DNA from: Lachnospiraceae bacterium | GTDB lineage: Bacteria > Bacillota > Clostridia > Lachnospirales > Lachnospiraceae | Length of the DNA: 64,000 bases | Reading direction: 5' to 3' | NCBI GenBank assembly: GCA_017503735.1 | Contig: JAFVSN010000049.1 | Coordinates: 1-64,000 of the forward strand | Made by a program: the position numbers and the translations under genes | Notes under the pieces: generated by a model | Databases searched by the model: none | What the model saw: only the letters and a program-made list of their open reading frames with translations | Told to the model about the DNA's origin: nothing | Shown: positions 41,667 through 50,282 of the stretch, piece by piece | Layout: every line of letters starts with the position of its first letter | How positions within the stretch are numbered: the first letter of the stretch is position 1

Positions 41667-44600
41667 ATGACAAAACGATATCTTTGGAATGACGGTTGGG
41701 AGTTTAAGGAAGTACCGCTTGAAACGAGAGCGGAGACGCTTTGGAAAGAAAACGAAGGCTGGGACCCGGTGGATGTGCCGCATGACTGGCTGATTTATGA
41801 TGCGGAAGAGTTGTACCGGGATGGGGAAGGCTGGTATCGAAAGCGTTTTTCCTATGAGACAGGAACCATACCGTTCGAGGAGCGTGTGTCGTTACGGTTT
41901 GACGGTGTTTATATGAATTGTACCGTATATGTAAATGAGAAACGGGTGTATGACTGGAAGTACGGTTATTCCGCCTTTGAAGTGGATATTACGGATGCTT
42001 TGGAAGAGGGAGAGAATACGGTTTGGGTGCAGGTAAGACACCAAAGTCCGAATTCACGTTGGTACTCGGGAGCAGGAATTTACCGGAATGTGTGGTTGGT
42101 GACCCGGCCGCAGGTACATCTGGCAAGTGACGGCGTTTATGTGCACATGACAGAGCAAAACGGAAGCTTTTACGTGGCGGTAACTACGGAAGTGGAGTGC
42201 GGCGCGGGAACAAATCTGGGGACATTGTCTGTCGGGGATACGGCAGGGGCAAACCGTGGGGACAGGTTGGGTGCTTTGCAGGCTACCGGAGAAATGAACG
42301 GCGTAAAGATAAGACACAGAGTGCTTTCGCCGGAAGGTGATGTGGTGACAAGCTGTGAAGGCAGTTTGCTTGCGGGGAAGTTTGTGGCGGATACCCAGGA
42401 GCTTTTGGTAAAAGCACCGAAGCGCTGGGATATTGAAAGCCCGGTGTTGTATACCCTTGTAACGGAGCTTGTAAAAGAGGAAGCGGTGTTGGATGAAATA
42501 AGACAGGCAATCGGTTTTCGCAGCCTTGTGTTTACCACGGAGCAGGGGCTTTTCTTAAACGGAAGACGGATCAAACTGTACGGTGTTTGCGAACACCATG
42601 ATTTGGGCTGTCTCGGTGCGGCATTTAATAAAGCTGCATTGCGCAGACAGTTTATGAAGTTAAAGAAGATGGGAGTCAATGCCCTTCGTACCTCCCACAA
42701 TATGCCCGCCAAGGAGTTTATGGAACTGGCGGATGAAATGGGTTTTTTGGTGGTAGCGGAAGCCTTTGATATGTGGGAGCGGAATAAGACACCGTATGAC
42801 TATGCCCGGTTCTTTAAAGAGTGGTACCGGGTGGATGTGGCAAGCTGGATTCGACGGGACCGGAATCATCCGTCATTGCTTATGTGGAGTATCGGGAATG
42901 AAATTTACGATACCCATGCGGACGAACACGGATTGGAGATTGCGAATTATCTGACGGAGGCGGTACGTTCCCACGACCCGCAGGTGAATGCGCCGGTGAC
43001 CATCGGTTCCAACTACATGCCTTGGGAGAATGCACAGAGGTGCGCGGACTATGTGAAGTTTGCCGGATATAATTACGGAGAAATGTGTTATGAACCGCAT
43101 CATAAAGAGCATCCGGATTGGTATATATACGGCAGTGAGACCTGTTCTACGGTACAAAGCCGCGGAATTTACCGGTTCCCGTTTGCCCAGTCCGTATTGT
43201 GTGATGATGACGAACAGTGTTCTTCTCTCGGAAATGCTAGCACCAGTTGGGGCGCAAAGTCCACGGAACAATGTATTACTTCCGATAGAGATGCAACGTT
43301 TTCTCTGGGACAGTTTATCTGGACCGGATTTGATTATATCGGAGAGCCGACGCCGTACCATACGAAAAATTCTTACTTCGGGCAGATTGATACGGCGGGA
43401 TTTTTTAAAGATCAGGCGTACCTATATCAGGCTGAATGGACGGATTACAAGAAGGCACCTATGGTGCATATGTTTCCGTACTGGGATTTTTCTGTGGGAC
43501 AGACGGTGGATGTACGGATTTGCTCCAATGCGCCGCGGGTGGAGTTGTTTGTAAACGGTGTTTCGAAGGGGACCTATGACATTGACCATAAAAACGGGAA
43601 GCAGCTTCTCGGTCATTGGCGGGTACCGTATGTGCCGGGGGAGATTACGGCTGTGGCTTATGACGAGAACGGAGTAGAAATCGCGAGGGATACGGAGCAT
43701 TCTTTCGGTGACCCGGCAAAGCTTGTGTTAAAGCCGGAAAGCACGGTTATGAGGGCAGACGGAAATGATTTGATTTTTGTGGAAATCGGTACGGAAGATG
43801 CAGAAGGGTATCCGGTAAAAAATGCCACCAACCGTGTCCATATTTCTGTGGAAGGTGCGGGACGTTTGGTTGGTCTTGATAACGGCGACAGTACGGATTT
43901 TGATCAGTATAAGGCAACAAGCCGGAGATTGTTTTCCGGGAAGTTATTGGCAGTGATTGCCGCGAAGACGGAACCGGGGGAGATTTTAGTAAAGGCGACT
44001 TCCGTGGGGCTTTCGGAGGCGACGGTTACGTTGCGCGCGGAAGCATGTGAAGTTCCGTCCGGGGTATCTGCAACAGAGGATAATACGGCAGCGGAAGATA
44101 GGTGGCTTCGGAAGCGGGAAGAAAAGGAATGCTTGCGGAAGAATTCCGGAGAAACGGCAGTAGCGGAAACCGTGGCACAATGGAAGAAACGTATGGCAGA
44201 GGAAGTTCCGGTACGTCGGATTGATATTGTAGCGGAGGGAAGGAATCGTTTGGATTCGGAATGCAAGGAAGCAGTACTTACGGCCAAGATTTATCCGGAG
44301 AATGCTACTTATGGGGATATCTTGTGGCGTGTGACCAACAACGGCGGTGTGGATTCCAACATAGCGAAACTGACGGATGAGGAAACGGGAGAATCCTCCT
44401 TCAGTAAGGAGAGTGGTCTTGCGTTCGGAAAGAAAGTGAAGTTGACGGCTCTTGGTGACGGTGAGGTCCGGGTACGTTGTAATACGAAAAACGGAGGGAA
44501 AAAGATTCGTTTGATTTCCGATATGGACTTTACGATTGCAGACATCGGTACGGCATTTTTGAATCCGTATGCGTTGATTTCCGGCAGTTTGTTCAGCCGG

Positions 44601-45314
44601 CATGACGGTGTTGTGACGAACGGAAATGAGCGGGGGGTAGCTACCGCCAGAGACGGAAAAACCACGGTAACCTTTGATCATGTGGATTTTGGTGCCTTTG
44701 GTTCCGATGAAATTACACTTCCGATTTTCGAGCTCGGAAACCAGCCGGTTGCCATCGAAATATGGGAAGGGGCACCGAACGATGAGGGAAGCGAGCTTGT
44801 GGACACGGTAATGTATCATGTGCCGTCGATTTGGAATACCTATCAGGAACGGACGTATAAACTTCCGCGAAGATTCCGGGGTGTAACAAGCATCAGCTTT
44901 GTGACGGAAAATAAAATTCACTTAAAGGGATTTTTGTTTGCCAAGAAGGAAAAAGCCTTCGAGACGCTTTCCGTAAAAGAGAATACATCGATTTACGGCG
45001 ATACGTTTACGGTAGAGGAGGATGCGATTACCGGCATCGGCAATAATGTGACGGTTGTATTCGAAGATATGGACTTTGGAGAACAAGGAACGACGAAGTT
45101 GATCATTTGCGGTAAGAGTAACCTGCCGATGAATACCATTCATGTCCGATTCAATACAGAAAACGGAGATAGAAACGAGGTGGCGGAGTTTGCCGGAGCA
45201 AAAGAGTACACGGAGAGAGTTTTTGAGTTTTCCAAAGTAACCGGGAAAGCAACGGTAAACTTTGTGTTCCTGCCGGGGTGCGATTTTGATTTTAAGTATT
45301 TCAGATTTGAATAG
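41667..45314 (+). CDS. Glycoside hydrolase family 2 enzyme (beta-galactosidase/glucuronidase type), extended C-terminus
   Basis: The 1215-residue protein has the GH2 order: sugar-binding jelly roll (about 1-165), Ig-like domain (about 170-290), and TIM barrel (about 295-600) with acid/base E412 in 'SIGNEIYD' and probable nucleophile E491 in 'YGSETCS'. 'FIWTGFDYIGEPTPY' is also typical. A long C-terminus adds Ig-like domains (DUF4982-like, about 640-790), a linker, and two related CBM6-like modules (about 925-1090 and 1095-1215). No signal peptide is present, so it probably acts in the cytoplasm on imported oligosaccharides. The sugar specificity cannot be read. CGGAGGCGG is the RBS. Confidence 0.88.
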   Translation: MTKRYLWNDGWEFKEVPLETRAETLWKENEGWDPVDVPHDWLIYDAEELYRDGEGWYRKRFSYETGTIPFEERVSLRFDGVYMNCTVYVNEKRVYDWKYGYSAFEVDITDALEEGENTVWVQVRHQSPNSRWYSGAGIYRNVWLVTRPQVHLASDGVYVHMTEQNGSFYVAVTTEVECGAGTNLGTLSVGDTAGANRGDRLGALQATGEMNGVKIRHRVLSPEGDVVTSCEGSLLAGKFVADTQELLVKAPKRWDIESPVLYTLVTELVKEEAVLDEIRQAIGFRSLVFTTEQGLFLNGRRIKLYGVCEHHDLGCLGAAFNKAALRRQFMKLKKMGVNALRTSHNMPAKEFMELADEMGFLVVAEAFDMWERNKTPYDYARFFKEWYRVDVASWIRRDRNHPSLLMWSIGNEIYDTHADEHGLEIANYLTEAVRSHDPQVNAPVTIGSNYMPWENAQRCADYVKFAGYNYGEMCYEPHHKEHPDWYIYGSETCSTVQSRGIYRFPFAQSVLCDDDEQCSSLGNASTSWGAKSTEQCITSDRDATFSLGQFIWTGFDYIGEPTPYHTKNSYFGQIDTAGFFKDQAYLYQAEWTDYKKAPMVHMFPYWDFSVGQTVDVRICSNAPRVELFVNGVSKGTYDIDHKNGKQLLGHWRVPYVPGEITAVAYDENGVEIARDTEHSFGDPAKLVLKPESTVMRADGNDLIFVEIGTEDAEGYPVKNATNRVHISVEGAGRLVGLDNGDSTDFDQYKATSRRLFSGKLLAVIAAKTEPGEILVKATSVGLSEATVTLRAEACEVPSGVSATEDNTAAEDRWLRKREEKECLRKNSGETAVAETVAQWKKRMAEEVPVRRIDIVAEGRNRLDSECKEAVLTAKIYPENATYGDILWRVTNNGGVDSNIAKLTDEETGESSFSKESGLAFGKKVKLTALGDGEVRVRCNTKNGGKKIRLISDMDFTIADIGTAFLNPYALISGSLFSRHDGVVTNGNERGVATARDGKTTVTFDHVDFGAFGSDEITLPIFELGNQPVAIEIWEGAPNDEGSELVDTVMYHVPSIWNTYQERTYKLPRRFRGVTSISFVTENKIHLKGFLFAKKEKAFETLSVKENTSIYGDTFTVEEDAITGIGNNVTVVFEDMDFGEQGTTKLIICGKSNLPMNTIHVRFNTENGDRNEVAEFAGAKEYTERVFEFSKVTGKATVNFVFLPGCDFDFKYFRFE

Positions 45315-45637
45315 CACGACATCCCATTCGTGCAAGCTTGGGCACGGAGCCTTTTCGCGTTTTTGGGGGCCTCGTGCCTTATCCATTTTTGCATGTCGCA
45401 ACGCTCCGTCAAACTTCCTCTAAGAACGACTAGGACGCTCGGGAGCGACCTCGCGCCCAGTCTTTTCTAAGAGGCGATTTCGACTGCGCTAAGGACGCGG
45501 CCCTTCGGGCAAATGACAAAAACGGGATAAGGCGCGAGGTCCCCAAAACGCGTTAAAGCAAGTTGCTATTCTGCTTGCAAGAATCCGCCATGCCCGGAGA
45601 CGCCGTGCGGAAAAATGAGAAAGCGGAAATGCTGATA
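45315..45637. repeat. Second long interrupted inverted repeat, 3' of the GH2 gene
   Basis: Arms 45356-45391 and 45517-45552 (36 bases each) are complementary apart from two small indels and a few changes. Inside, 45417-45434 pairs imperfectly with 45457-45474, enclosing CGCTC/GAGCG near 45436-45447, and GCCC/GGGC forms a further hairpin near 45500. The region is G+C-rich compared with its surroundings and has no gene. Like 23209-23560 it would fold into a long hairpin with side stems. The DNA sequences of the two elements are not obviously the same. Confidence 0.7.
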
Positions 45638-45679
45638 GAATGTCTGAATAGCCTTATGGGGCGCGGGCATTCTTTTTTT
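45638..45679 (+). terminator. Terminator before the phosphate transporter
   Basis: AGAATG (45638-45643) with CATTCT (45668-45673), extended inwards by GCC/GGC pairing, then seven T. It ends transcription from the GH2 side. Confidence 0.75.
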
Positions 45680-45694
45680 GCACAGAACGGCGGA

Positions 45695-45760
45695 TTTACA
45701 TACTCTTAACGGAAATGCTTCCTAGCTTTACGGAGATTTAACAGCTTTTTCCTGTATACT
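45695..45760 (+). promoter_or_regulatory. Pho-box-like array and promoter of the phosphate transporter
   Basis: TTTACA (45695), TTAACG (45706), TTTACG (45727) and TTAACA (45738) are spaced by 11, 21 and 11 bp, i.e. four of five positions in an 11-bp phase. The last repeat ends 11 bp before TATACT (45755-45760). PhoP of Bacillus and relatives binds TT[A/T]ACA repeats with 11-bp period just upstream of -10 boxes. The gene served is a phosphate transporter, which fits. Confidence 0.7.
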
Positions 45761-45835
45761 AAACTTGTCTTCGTATGACGAAAGCGGGGATAAAACAGAG
45801 AAACCGGTCAAAGACCGGCTTTAGGAGGTTTGTAC

Positions 45836-46888
45836 ATGAATATTTCGTTTTCCTACTTCTTGGAACAGATGTTGGCAAATCCGGTGTTGCTGATTGCGGT
45901 TTTACTGACACTTGGCGTTATTTTTGTAAACGGTTGGACCGATGCACCGAATGCCATAGCAACCTGTGTTGCAACAAGAAGTATGCCGGCAGGAATCGCT
46001 ATTTTTATGTCGGCGGTTTGTAACTTTTTAGGCGTGCTGGTAATGTCTTTGGTAAACACCACGGTGGCTATGACCATTAAGAATATGGTGAATTTTAACG
46101 GAGACAATAAAAAAGCACTGATTGCACTGTGCGCGGCAATGTTTGCGATTGTGGTATGGGCGGTAGCTGCCTGGTATTTCGGGATTCCTACCAGTGAAAG
46201 CCATGCACTGATTGCAGGTTTGTCCGGTGCGGCAATTTCCCTGCAGGGCGGCCTTTCGGGGATCAACCCGGCAGAGTGGATGAAGGTTATCTATGGTCTG
46301 GGACTTTCCAGTATTCTCGGTTTTGCATCGGGATTCGGAGCATCAAAGATGACCGTAGCCCTTTGTAAAAACATGGAGCGTAAGAAAACCAATAAGTTTT
46401 TCACGGGGGCACAGATTGCGGGCAGTGCGGCAACATCCTTTATGCACGGGGCTCAGGACGGACAGAAGTTTATGGGAGTGTTGCTTTTGGCATTGTTTCT
46501 TGTAAACGGGTCCGATACGACGACGGCGGTACAGCCACCGTTCTGGATGATGCTTCTTTGTTCCGTGGTAATGGGGCTGGGTACCTCCATCGGTGGTAAG
46601 AAGATTATTAAGTCTGTGGGTATGGACATGGTGCGGTTGGAGAAGTTCCAAGGATTTTCCGCGGACATTGCAGCCAGCTTTTGTTTGTTTTTATCTTCCA
46701 CCTTCGGAATTCCGGTCAGTACCACGCATACGAAGACCACGGCGATTATGGGTGTGGGTGCGGTAAAGCGTCTTTCGGCAATCAATTTCGGTGTGGTAAA
46801 AGAAATGGTACTTACCTGGATATTGACCTTCCCGGGGTGCGGCTTGATCGGCTTTTTGATGGCGCAGTTGTTTATGTTGTTGGCGTAA
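45836..46888 (+). CDS. pit: PiT-family inorganic phosphate transporter
   Basis: The ATG at 45836 follows AGGAGG, giving 350 residues. The family signature occurs twice as an inverted repeat: 'NGWTDAPNAIATCVATRSM' in the N-terminal half and 'AGSAATSFMHGAQDGQKFMG' in the C-terminal half (GANDxxN/GxNDxxK-type motifs). About nine or ten helices are predicted. PiT transporters take up metal-phosphate complexes with H+ or Na+. It is the first gene of an operon with the DUF47 protein. Confidence 0.92.
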   Translation: MNISFSYFLEQMLANPVLLIAVLLTLGVIFVNGWTDAPNAIATCVATRSMPAGIAIFMSAVCNFLGVLVMSLVNTTVAMTIKNMVNFNGDNKKALIALCAAMFAIVVWAVAAWYFGIPTSESHALIAGLSGAAISLQGGLSGINPAEWMKVIYGLGLSSILGFASGFGASKMTVALCKNMERKKTNKFFTGAQIAGSAATSFMHGAQDGQKFMGVLLLALFLVNGSDTTTAVQPPFWMMLLCSVVMGLGTSIGGKKIIKSVGMDMVRLEKFQGFSADIAASFCLFLSSTFGIPVSTTHTKTTAIMGVGAVKRLSAINFGVVKEMVLTWILTFPGCGLIGFLMAQLFMLLA

Positions 46889-46944
46889 AGAATTTTGAAT
46901 AGGACAATAGAAGAATACATAGTTTAGAAAAGGAGAGAAAAGGT

Positions 46945-47568
46945 ATGGCGAAGAAAGGTGACCGTTATTACTTTGATAATTTTGTTGCATGTGTGGAGTG
47001 TTCCCAACGTGCGGCTACGTTACTGGGAGAAACTCTGAAGAATTATTCCAAGGAAGACATGGGAAAGAAACGGGAGCAGATTCATGAAATCGAGCATGAG
47101 GCAGACCGGAAAAAGCATGAGCTGATGAATATGTTAAACAAGGCGTTTATTACGCCGATTGAGCGGGAGGACATCGTTTCTCTGGCGCAGAATCTGGATG
47201 ATATTACGGATACCATTGAGGATGTTTTTTTACGAATTTATATTTGCAATGTGGATGCCATTAAAGAAAATGCAATTGCCATGACGGATTTGGTCATTTC
47301 TGCATGTGAAGCGTTAAAGGTTGCCATGGAGGAATTCCCGGAATTCCGTAAATCGACGAAGTTAAAGGAATATTTGATTCGTATCAACGATTTGGAAGAA
47401 AAGGGAGACGAATTGTATATCGAGGGCATGAGAGCCCTTCATACCGACGGAGAAGATGCATTGACCGTTATTGCATGGAGAGATATTTATTCCTATTTGG
47501 AACGTTGCATGGATGCCTGTGAGCATGCGGCGGATATCGTGGAAGCGGTTATCATGAAAAATTCGTAG
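46945..47568 (+). CDS. DUF47/PhoU-like protein, PiT accessory
   Basis: The 207-residue, all-helical protein starts after AAAGGAGAG. 'EIEHEADRKKHELMNMLNKA' and 'PIEREDIVSLAQNLDDITDTIED' carry the E/D-rich metal-binding motifs of the PhoU fold (E-x-x-x-D and D-x-x-x-D). DUF47 proteins regulate the neighbouring PiT transporter. The spacing of 56 bp to pit supports one operon under the Pho-like promoter. Confidence 0.9.
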   Translation: MAKKGDRYYFDNFVACVECSQRAATLLGETLKNYSKEDMGKKREQIHEIEHEADRKKHELMNMLNKAFITPIEREDIVSLAQNLDDITDTIEDVFLRIYICNVDAIKENAIAMTDLVISACEALKVAMEEFPEFRKSTKLKEYLIRINDLEEKGDELYIEGMRALHTDGEDALTVIAWRDIYSYLERCMDACEHAADIVEAVIMKNS

Positions 47569-47656
47569 GAGAATTGTGTGTGTCGCAGTGCAGGGATTGA
47601 TGCGTGGCAATGTTGAGAAGCTATAGCAGAAAACAGTAGGAGTGGAGGTATAAAAC

Positions 47657-48535
47657 TTGGAAGTTTTTTTTAAGGGACTGTGGATTGGCGGTACCATGAC
47701 GGTGCCCGGCGTGTCCGGCGGAACCATGGCAATATTGGTGGGGATCTATGACCGGCTCATCGGCGCGGTCAGCGGGCTGGTGCCCGGAAAAACAGGAGAT
47801 GGCGCGGAGGGTGCCGGCGGTACAAAAGAAAAGATATGTTGGACCGATTACCGAAGAACAGCACTACAGAGTATTCTGTTTTTGGTAGTGTTTCTTTTGG
47901 GGGCCGGGCTCGGAATACTCCTCTTTGCAAAAGTGATTTCCGGCCTTTTGGAACAACCGATAGCCGGTAGTTATGTGCGGTTTTTCTTCCTTGGCGCGGT
48001 AGCGGGAGGGATTCCGTTAATATTGTCGTCTGCCAGGGTGAAGAAATTTTCGGCATGGCTGATTCTTCTTCCGATTATCGGTGCGGGGCTGGTGTACGGA
48101 TTGACCTTTCTGCCGAAGGAGATGTTTTCTCTGGAAACAGCGGGTGGCGTAGGAGCCTTCTTACTGAAGCTGGTGGGAGGTGTAATCCTTGCGATTGCGT
48201 TGGTATTGCCGGGAGTGAGTGCGTCCCAGATGCTGTATACGTTAGGGATTTATGAGGAGCTTCTTACTTGCATCAGCGACTTTCGTGTGGTACCGTTGAT
48301 TCCACTGGGAATCGGGACTGTGTTTGGAATTCTGTTGATCACAAAGGCATTAGATATGCTGATGAGTAAATATCCGACCCAGACATTTCTGATTATCTTT
48401 GGTTTCATTTTGGGGTCTCTGCCGGAACTCTTCCCACAGAATGCGGAAGGAAACTATTTGCTTTGCGGAGTGTGCGTGGCAGTGGGATTTTTACTGGCTT
48501 ATTGGATAGGGAAGAGGGAAAGGGAAAAGGCGTAG
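47657..48535 (+). CDS. DUF368 membrane protein
   Basis: The 292-residue protein starts at a TTG at 47657 with GGAGG 11 bases upstream. It has about eight helices, and the DUF368 N-terminal signature 'MTVPGVSGGTMAILVGIYDRLI' with its second copy-like 'ALVLPGVSASQMLYTLGIYEEL'. Homologues (e.g. archaeal and bacterial DUF368) have been linked to polyprenyl-phosphate flipping; that is knowledge of the family, not visible here. An 88-bp gap separates it from the DUF47 gene. Confidence 0.85.
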   Translation: MEVFFKGLWIGGTMTVPGVSGGTMAILVGIYDRLIGAVSGLVPGKTGDGAEGAGGTKEKICWTDYRRTALQSILFLVVFLLGAGLGILLFAKVISGLLEQPIAGSYVRFFFLGAVAGGIPLILSSARVKKFSAWLILLPIIGAGLVYGLTFLPKEMFSLETAGGVGAFLLKLVGGVILAIALVLPGVSASQMLYTLGIYEELLTCISDFRVVPLIPLGIGTVFGILLITKALDMLMSKYPTQTFLIIFGFILGSLPELFPQNAEGNYLLCGVCVAVGFLLAYWIGKREREKA

Positions 48536-48570
48536 GTTTACGTCCGTTTATTCCAAACTTTATAGGATTG

Positions 48571-48605
48571 ACAAAGGGCCGCGTTTTTACACGCAGCCCT
48601 TTTGT
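48571..48605. terminator. Terminator between convergent genes
   Basis: ACAAAGGGC plus CGCGT (48571-48584) pairs with ACGC and GCCCTTTTGT (48591-48605) with small bulges. It ends the DUF368 transcript and probably the oadB transcript on the other strand. Confidence 0.75.
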
Positions 48606-48632
48606 AAATTTTGTAGTTTATCAAATGTACTT

Positions 48633-48776
48633 TTATTCCGTGTCCTTTTTCTTGCCACCTGTCTTGGAGAGCAGGAACACAACAATCATAACAATGATGA
48701 TGGTAGCAAAAATACCTAACATGCCTTTGCCCATGATTTCCAGGGTGTCCATTACATTATCCCAATTGATATTCAT
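48633..48776 (-). CDS. 47-residue membrane protein, OadG-like small subunit
   Basis: A minus-strand frame from the ATG at 48776, preceded by AAGGAGGTG, encodes 47 residues. It has a soluble start, one strong membrane helix 'LGIFATIIIVMIVVFLLS' and a basic C-terminus 'KTGGKKKDTE'. The gene lies 12 bp downstream of oadB. Gamma subunits of Na+-translocating decarboxylases are small single-span proteins; this one resembles the 'OadG-related small transporter subunit' type. It is too short for routine gene finders. Confidence 0.75.
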   Translation of the reverse strand: MNINWDNVMDTLEIMGKGMLGIFATIIIVMIVVFLLSKTGGKKKDTE

Positions 48777-48788
48777 AGTAGCACCTCC

Positions 48789-49925
48789 TTAACCTAACAT
48801 GCCAAGAACTAACTTGATTACAAGACCGCCCGCAACTGCGGAAGCAATCTGACCTGCTACATTTGCGCCCGCCGCATGCATCAGGATGATGTTACCCGGT
48901 TCTTCCTTTTGTGCCATTTTCTGAACCACACGGGAGGCCATCGGGAATGCGGAAATACCTGCCGCACCGACCATCGGATTGATTTTCTTCTTACGGAACA
49001 GGTTCATGAATTTTGCAAGCATTACACCGCCGATGGTATCGAAAATGAATGCAACCAAACCGATTACCATGATAAGTAAGGTGTCTACCTTTACGAAGTC
49101 TTCAGCACGCATACTGAAGGAAATGGTAAGACCGAGAAGCAGAGTAATCAGGTTTGCAAGATTGTTCTGAGCGGTATCGGACATGGTGCCCAGAACACCG
49201 CACTCACGCAATAAGTTACCGAACATGAGGAAACCGACCAGGGAAACGGATTGCGGAGAAATGAAGCCTACTACAAAGGTAACGATAATCGGGAACAGAA
49301 TACGGGTTACCTTGGAAACGTTCTTCGGGTTGTATTCCATATGGATCCGGCGTTCCTTCTTGGTTGTAGTCATCTTAATAACCGCCGGCTGGATAATCGG
49401 AACCAATGCCATGTAAGAGTAAGCAGCAACGGCAATTGCACCTACGTACTTGGACTTTAATACCTGAGATACCAAAATTGCGGTCGGACCGTCCGCAGCA
49501 CCGATAATACCGATGGAAGCAGCGTCCTTTAAGTCGAAACCGAAAATTGCCGCAAGGGTAATCGCAAAGAAAATACCGAACTGTGCCGCACCGCCGAATA
49601 AGAACATGGACGGATTGGAAAGAAGCGGTCCGAAGTCAATCATTGCACCGATACCGATAAACAGAAGAATCGGCATTGCCTCGGAAGCATGAATACCGAC
49701 ATCAAATAACCATTCGATAATACCGGCTGCCTCAACGCCTTCAATGGTCTGATTCAGTACAGACGTGAACGGGAAGTTTACCAAAATCGCACCGAAGCCC
49801 ATCGGAACCAAGAGGGACGGTTCGTATTCCTTTTTGATACCGAGCCAAATGAGCAGGGCACCGATTGCGTACATGACACACTGCTGCCAAGTGACATTCA
49901 GAATGCCTTCGATTAAGAAATCCAT
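48789..49925 (-). CDS. oadB: Sodium ion-translocating decarboxylase beta subunit
   Basis: The minus-strand gene of 378 residues starts at 49925 after AGGAGAG. It has about ten helices and the OadB/GcdB/MmdB hallmarks: 'PMGFGAILVNFP', 'IGIGAMIDFGPLLSNP', 'IGIIGAADGPTAILVS' with the conserved Asp of the Na+ channel, and 'GAAGISAFPMASRVVQ' plus 'MHAAGANVAGQIASAVAGG' in the C-terminal half. The beta subunit couples decarboxylation of a biotin-bound carboxyl to Na+ export. Alpha/carboxyltransferase and biotin-carrier genes are not next to it, so they must be elsewhere or the protein has another role. Confidence 0.92.
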   Translation of the reverse strand: MDFLIEGILNVTWQQCVMYAIGALLIWLGIKKEYEPSLLVPMGFGAILVNFPFTSVLNQTIEGVEAAGIIEWLFDVGIHASEAMPILLFIGIGAMIDFGPLLSNPSMFLFGGAAQFGIFFAITLAAIFGFDLKDAASIGIIGAADGPTAILVSQVLKSKYVGAIAVAAYSYMALVPIIQPAVIKMTTTKKERRIHMEYNPKNVSKVTRILFPIIVTFVVGFISPQSVSLVGFLMFGNLLRECGVLGTMSDTAQNNLANLITLLLGLTISFSMRAEDFVKVDTLLIMVIGLVAFIFDTIGGVMLAKFMNLFRKKKINPMVGAAGISAFPMASRVVQKMAQKEEPGNIILMHAAGANVAGQIASAVAGGLVIKLVLGMLG

Positions 49926-50018
49926 AGTTTCTCTCCTTTAAGTAAGATTGTGTTCGGGAATAGCAAAAGAAATGCTATGCATAAAAGGGACTATGTAGCC
50001 TAGTATGTCCCTGAAAGC

Positions 50019-50067
50019 AAAAAAATAGACTTCTGTCACAACAAATCTAATGTTGTAACAAAAGTCT
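50019..50067 (-). terminator. Attenuator-type terminator in the oadB leader
   Basis: On the minus strand a 17-bp stem forms between 50067-50051 and 50043-50027 (all positions paired, two as G-U) with a seven-base loop, followed by AU7. It lies about 95 bp upstream of the oadB start and inside its transcribed leader, so it must be relieved for oadB to be expressed. Confidence 0.85.
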
Positions 50068-50170
50068 TGCCATTTCAATTCCGGGCGGATTATTTCTAAC
50101 CGTTTTGACGCGACGGAATGCACCATAAGTGCCGGCTACTCCCTTTTGAGTACCTAACATATTAATTATA
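50068..50170 (-). promoter_or_regulatory. Riboswitch-like leader upstream of oadB
   Basis: The minus-strand -10 box TATAAT is at 50170-50165. The leader then reads GGTACTC...GAGTAGCC (small hairpin with GGGAGTAGC), GCAC/GTGC hairpin, ATTCCG/CGGAAT stem with an inner GAAA-capped hairpin, then GGCAAGAC leading into the terminator at 50067. A GGGAGUAGC start and GGCAAGAC end recall the metal-sensing yybP-ykoY class; a Na+-I (DUF1646) riboswitch would fit the sodium-pump gene. The class assignment is by eye. The rest of the gap to 50282 shows only the promoter area. Confidence 0.6.
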
Positions 50171-50282
50171 CACTAATTATATAAAAAAAGCTAGTACTTT
50201 TTGTGTAAAGGGGGCGTTAAGAAAGTGGGGGATAGGCAGTTTTTCGGCATAATAGTTCTGTTAACCCGAAACAAAATTATGG

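Noticed and set aside
43986..44921. A 311-codon open frame on the minus strand opposite the GH2 gene
   Set aside because: It overlaps a well-supported gene, has no RBS and encodes a basic, low-complexity peptide typical of antisense frames in this codon usage.
49938..50126. A 62-codon minus-strand frame in front of oadB
   Set aside because: It spans the attenuator terminator and the riboswitch-like stems and has no RBS; it is leader RNA, not a gene.
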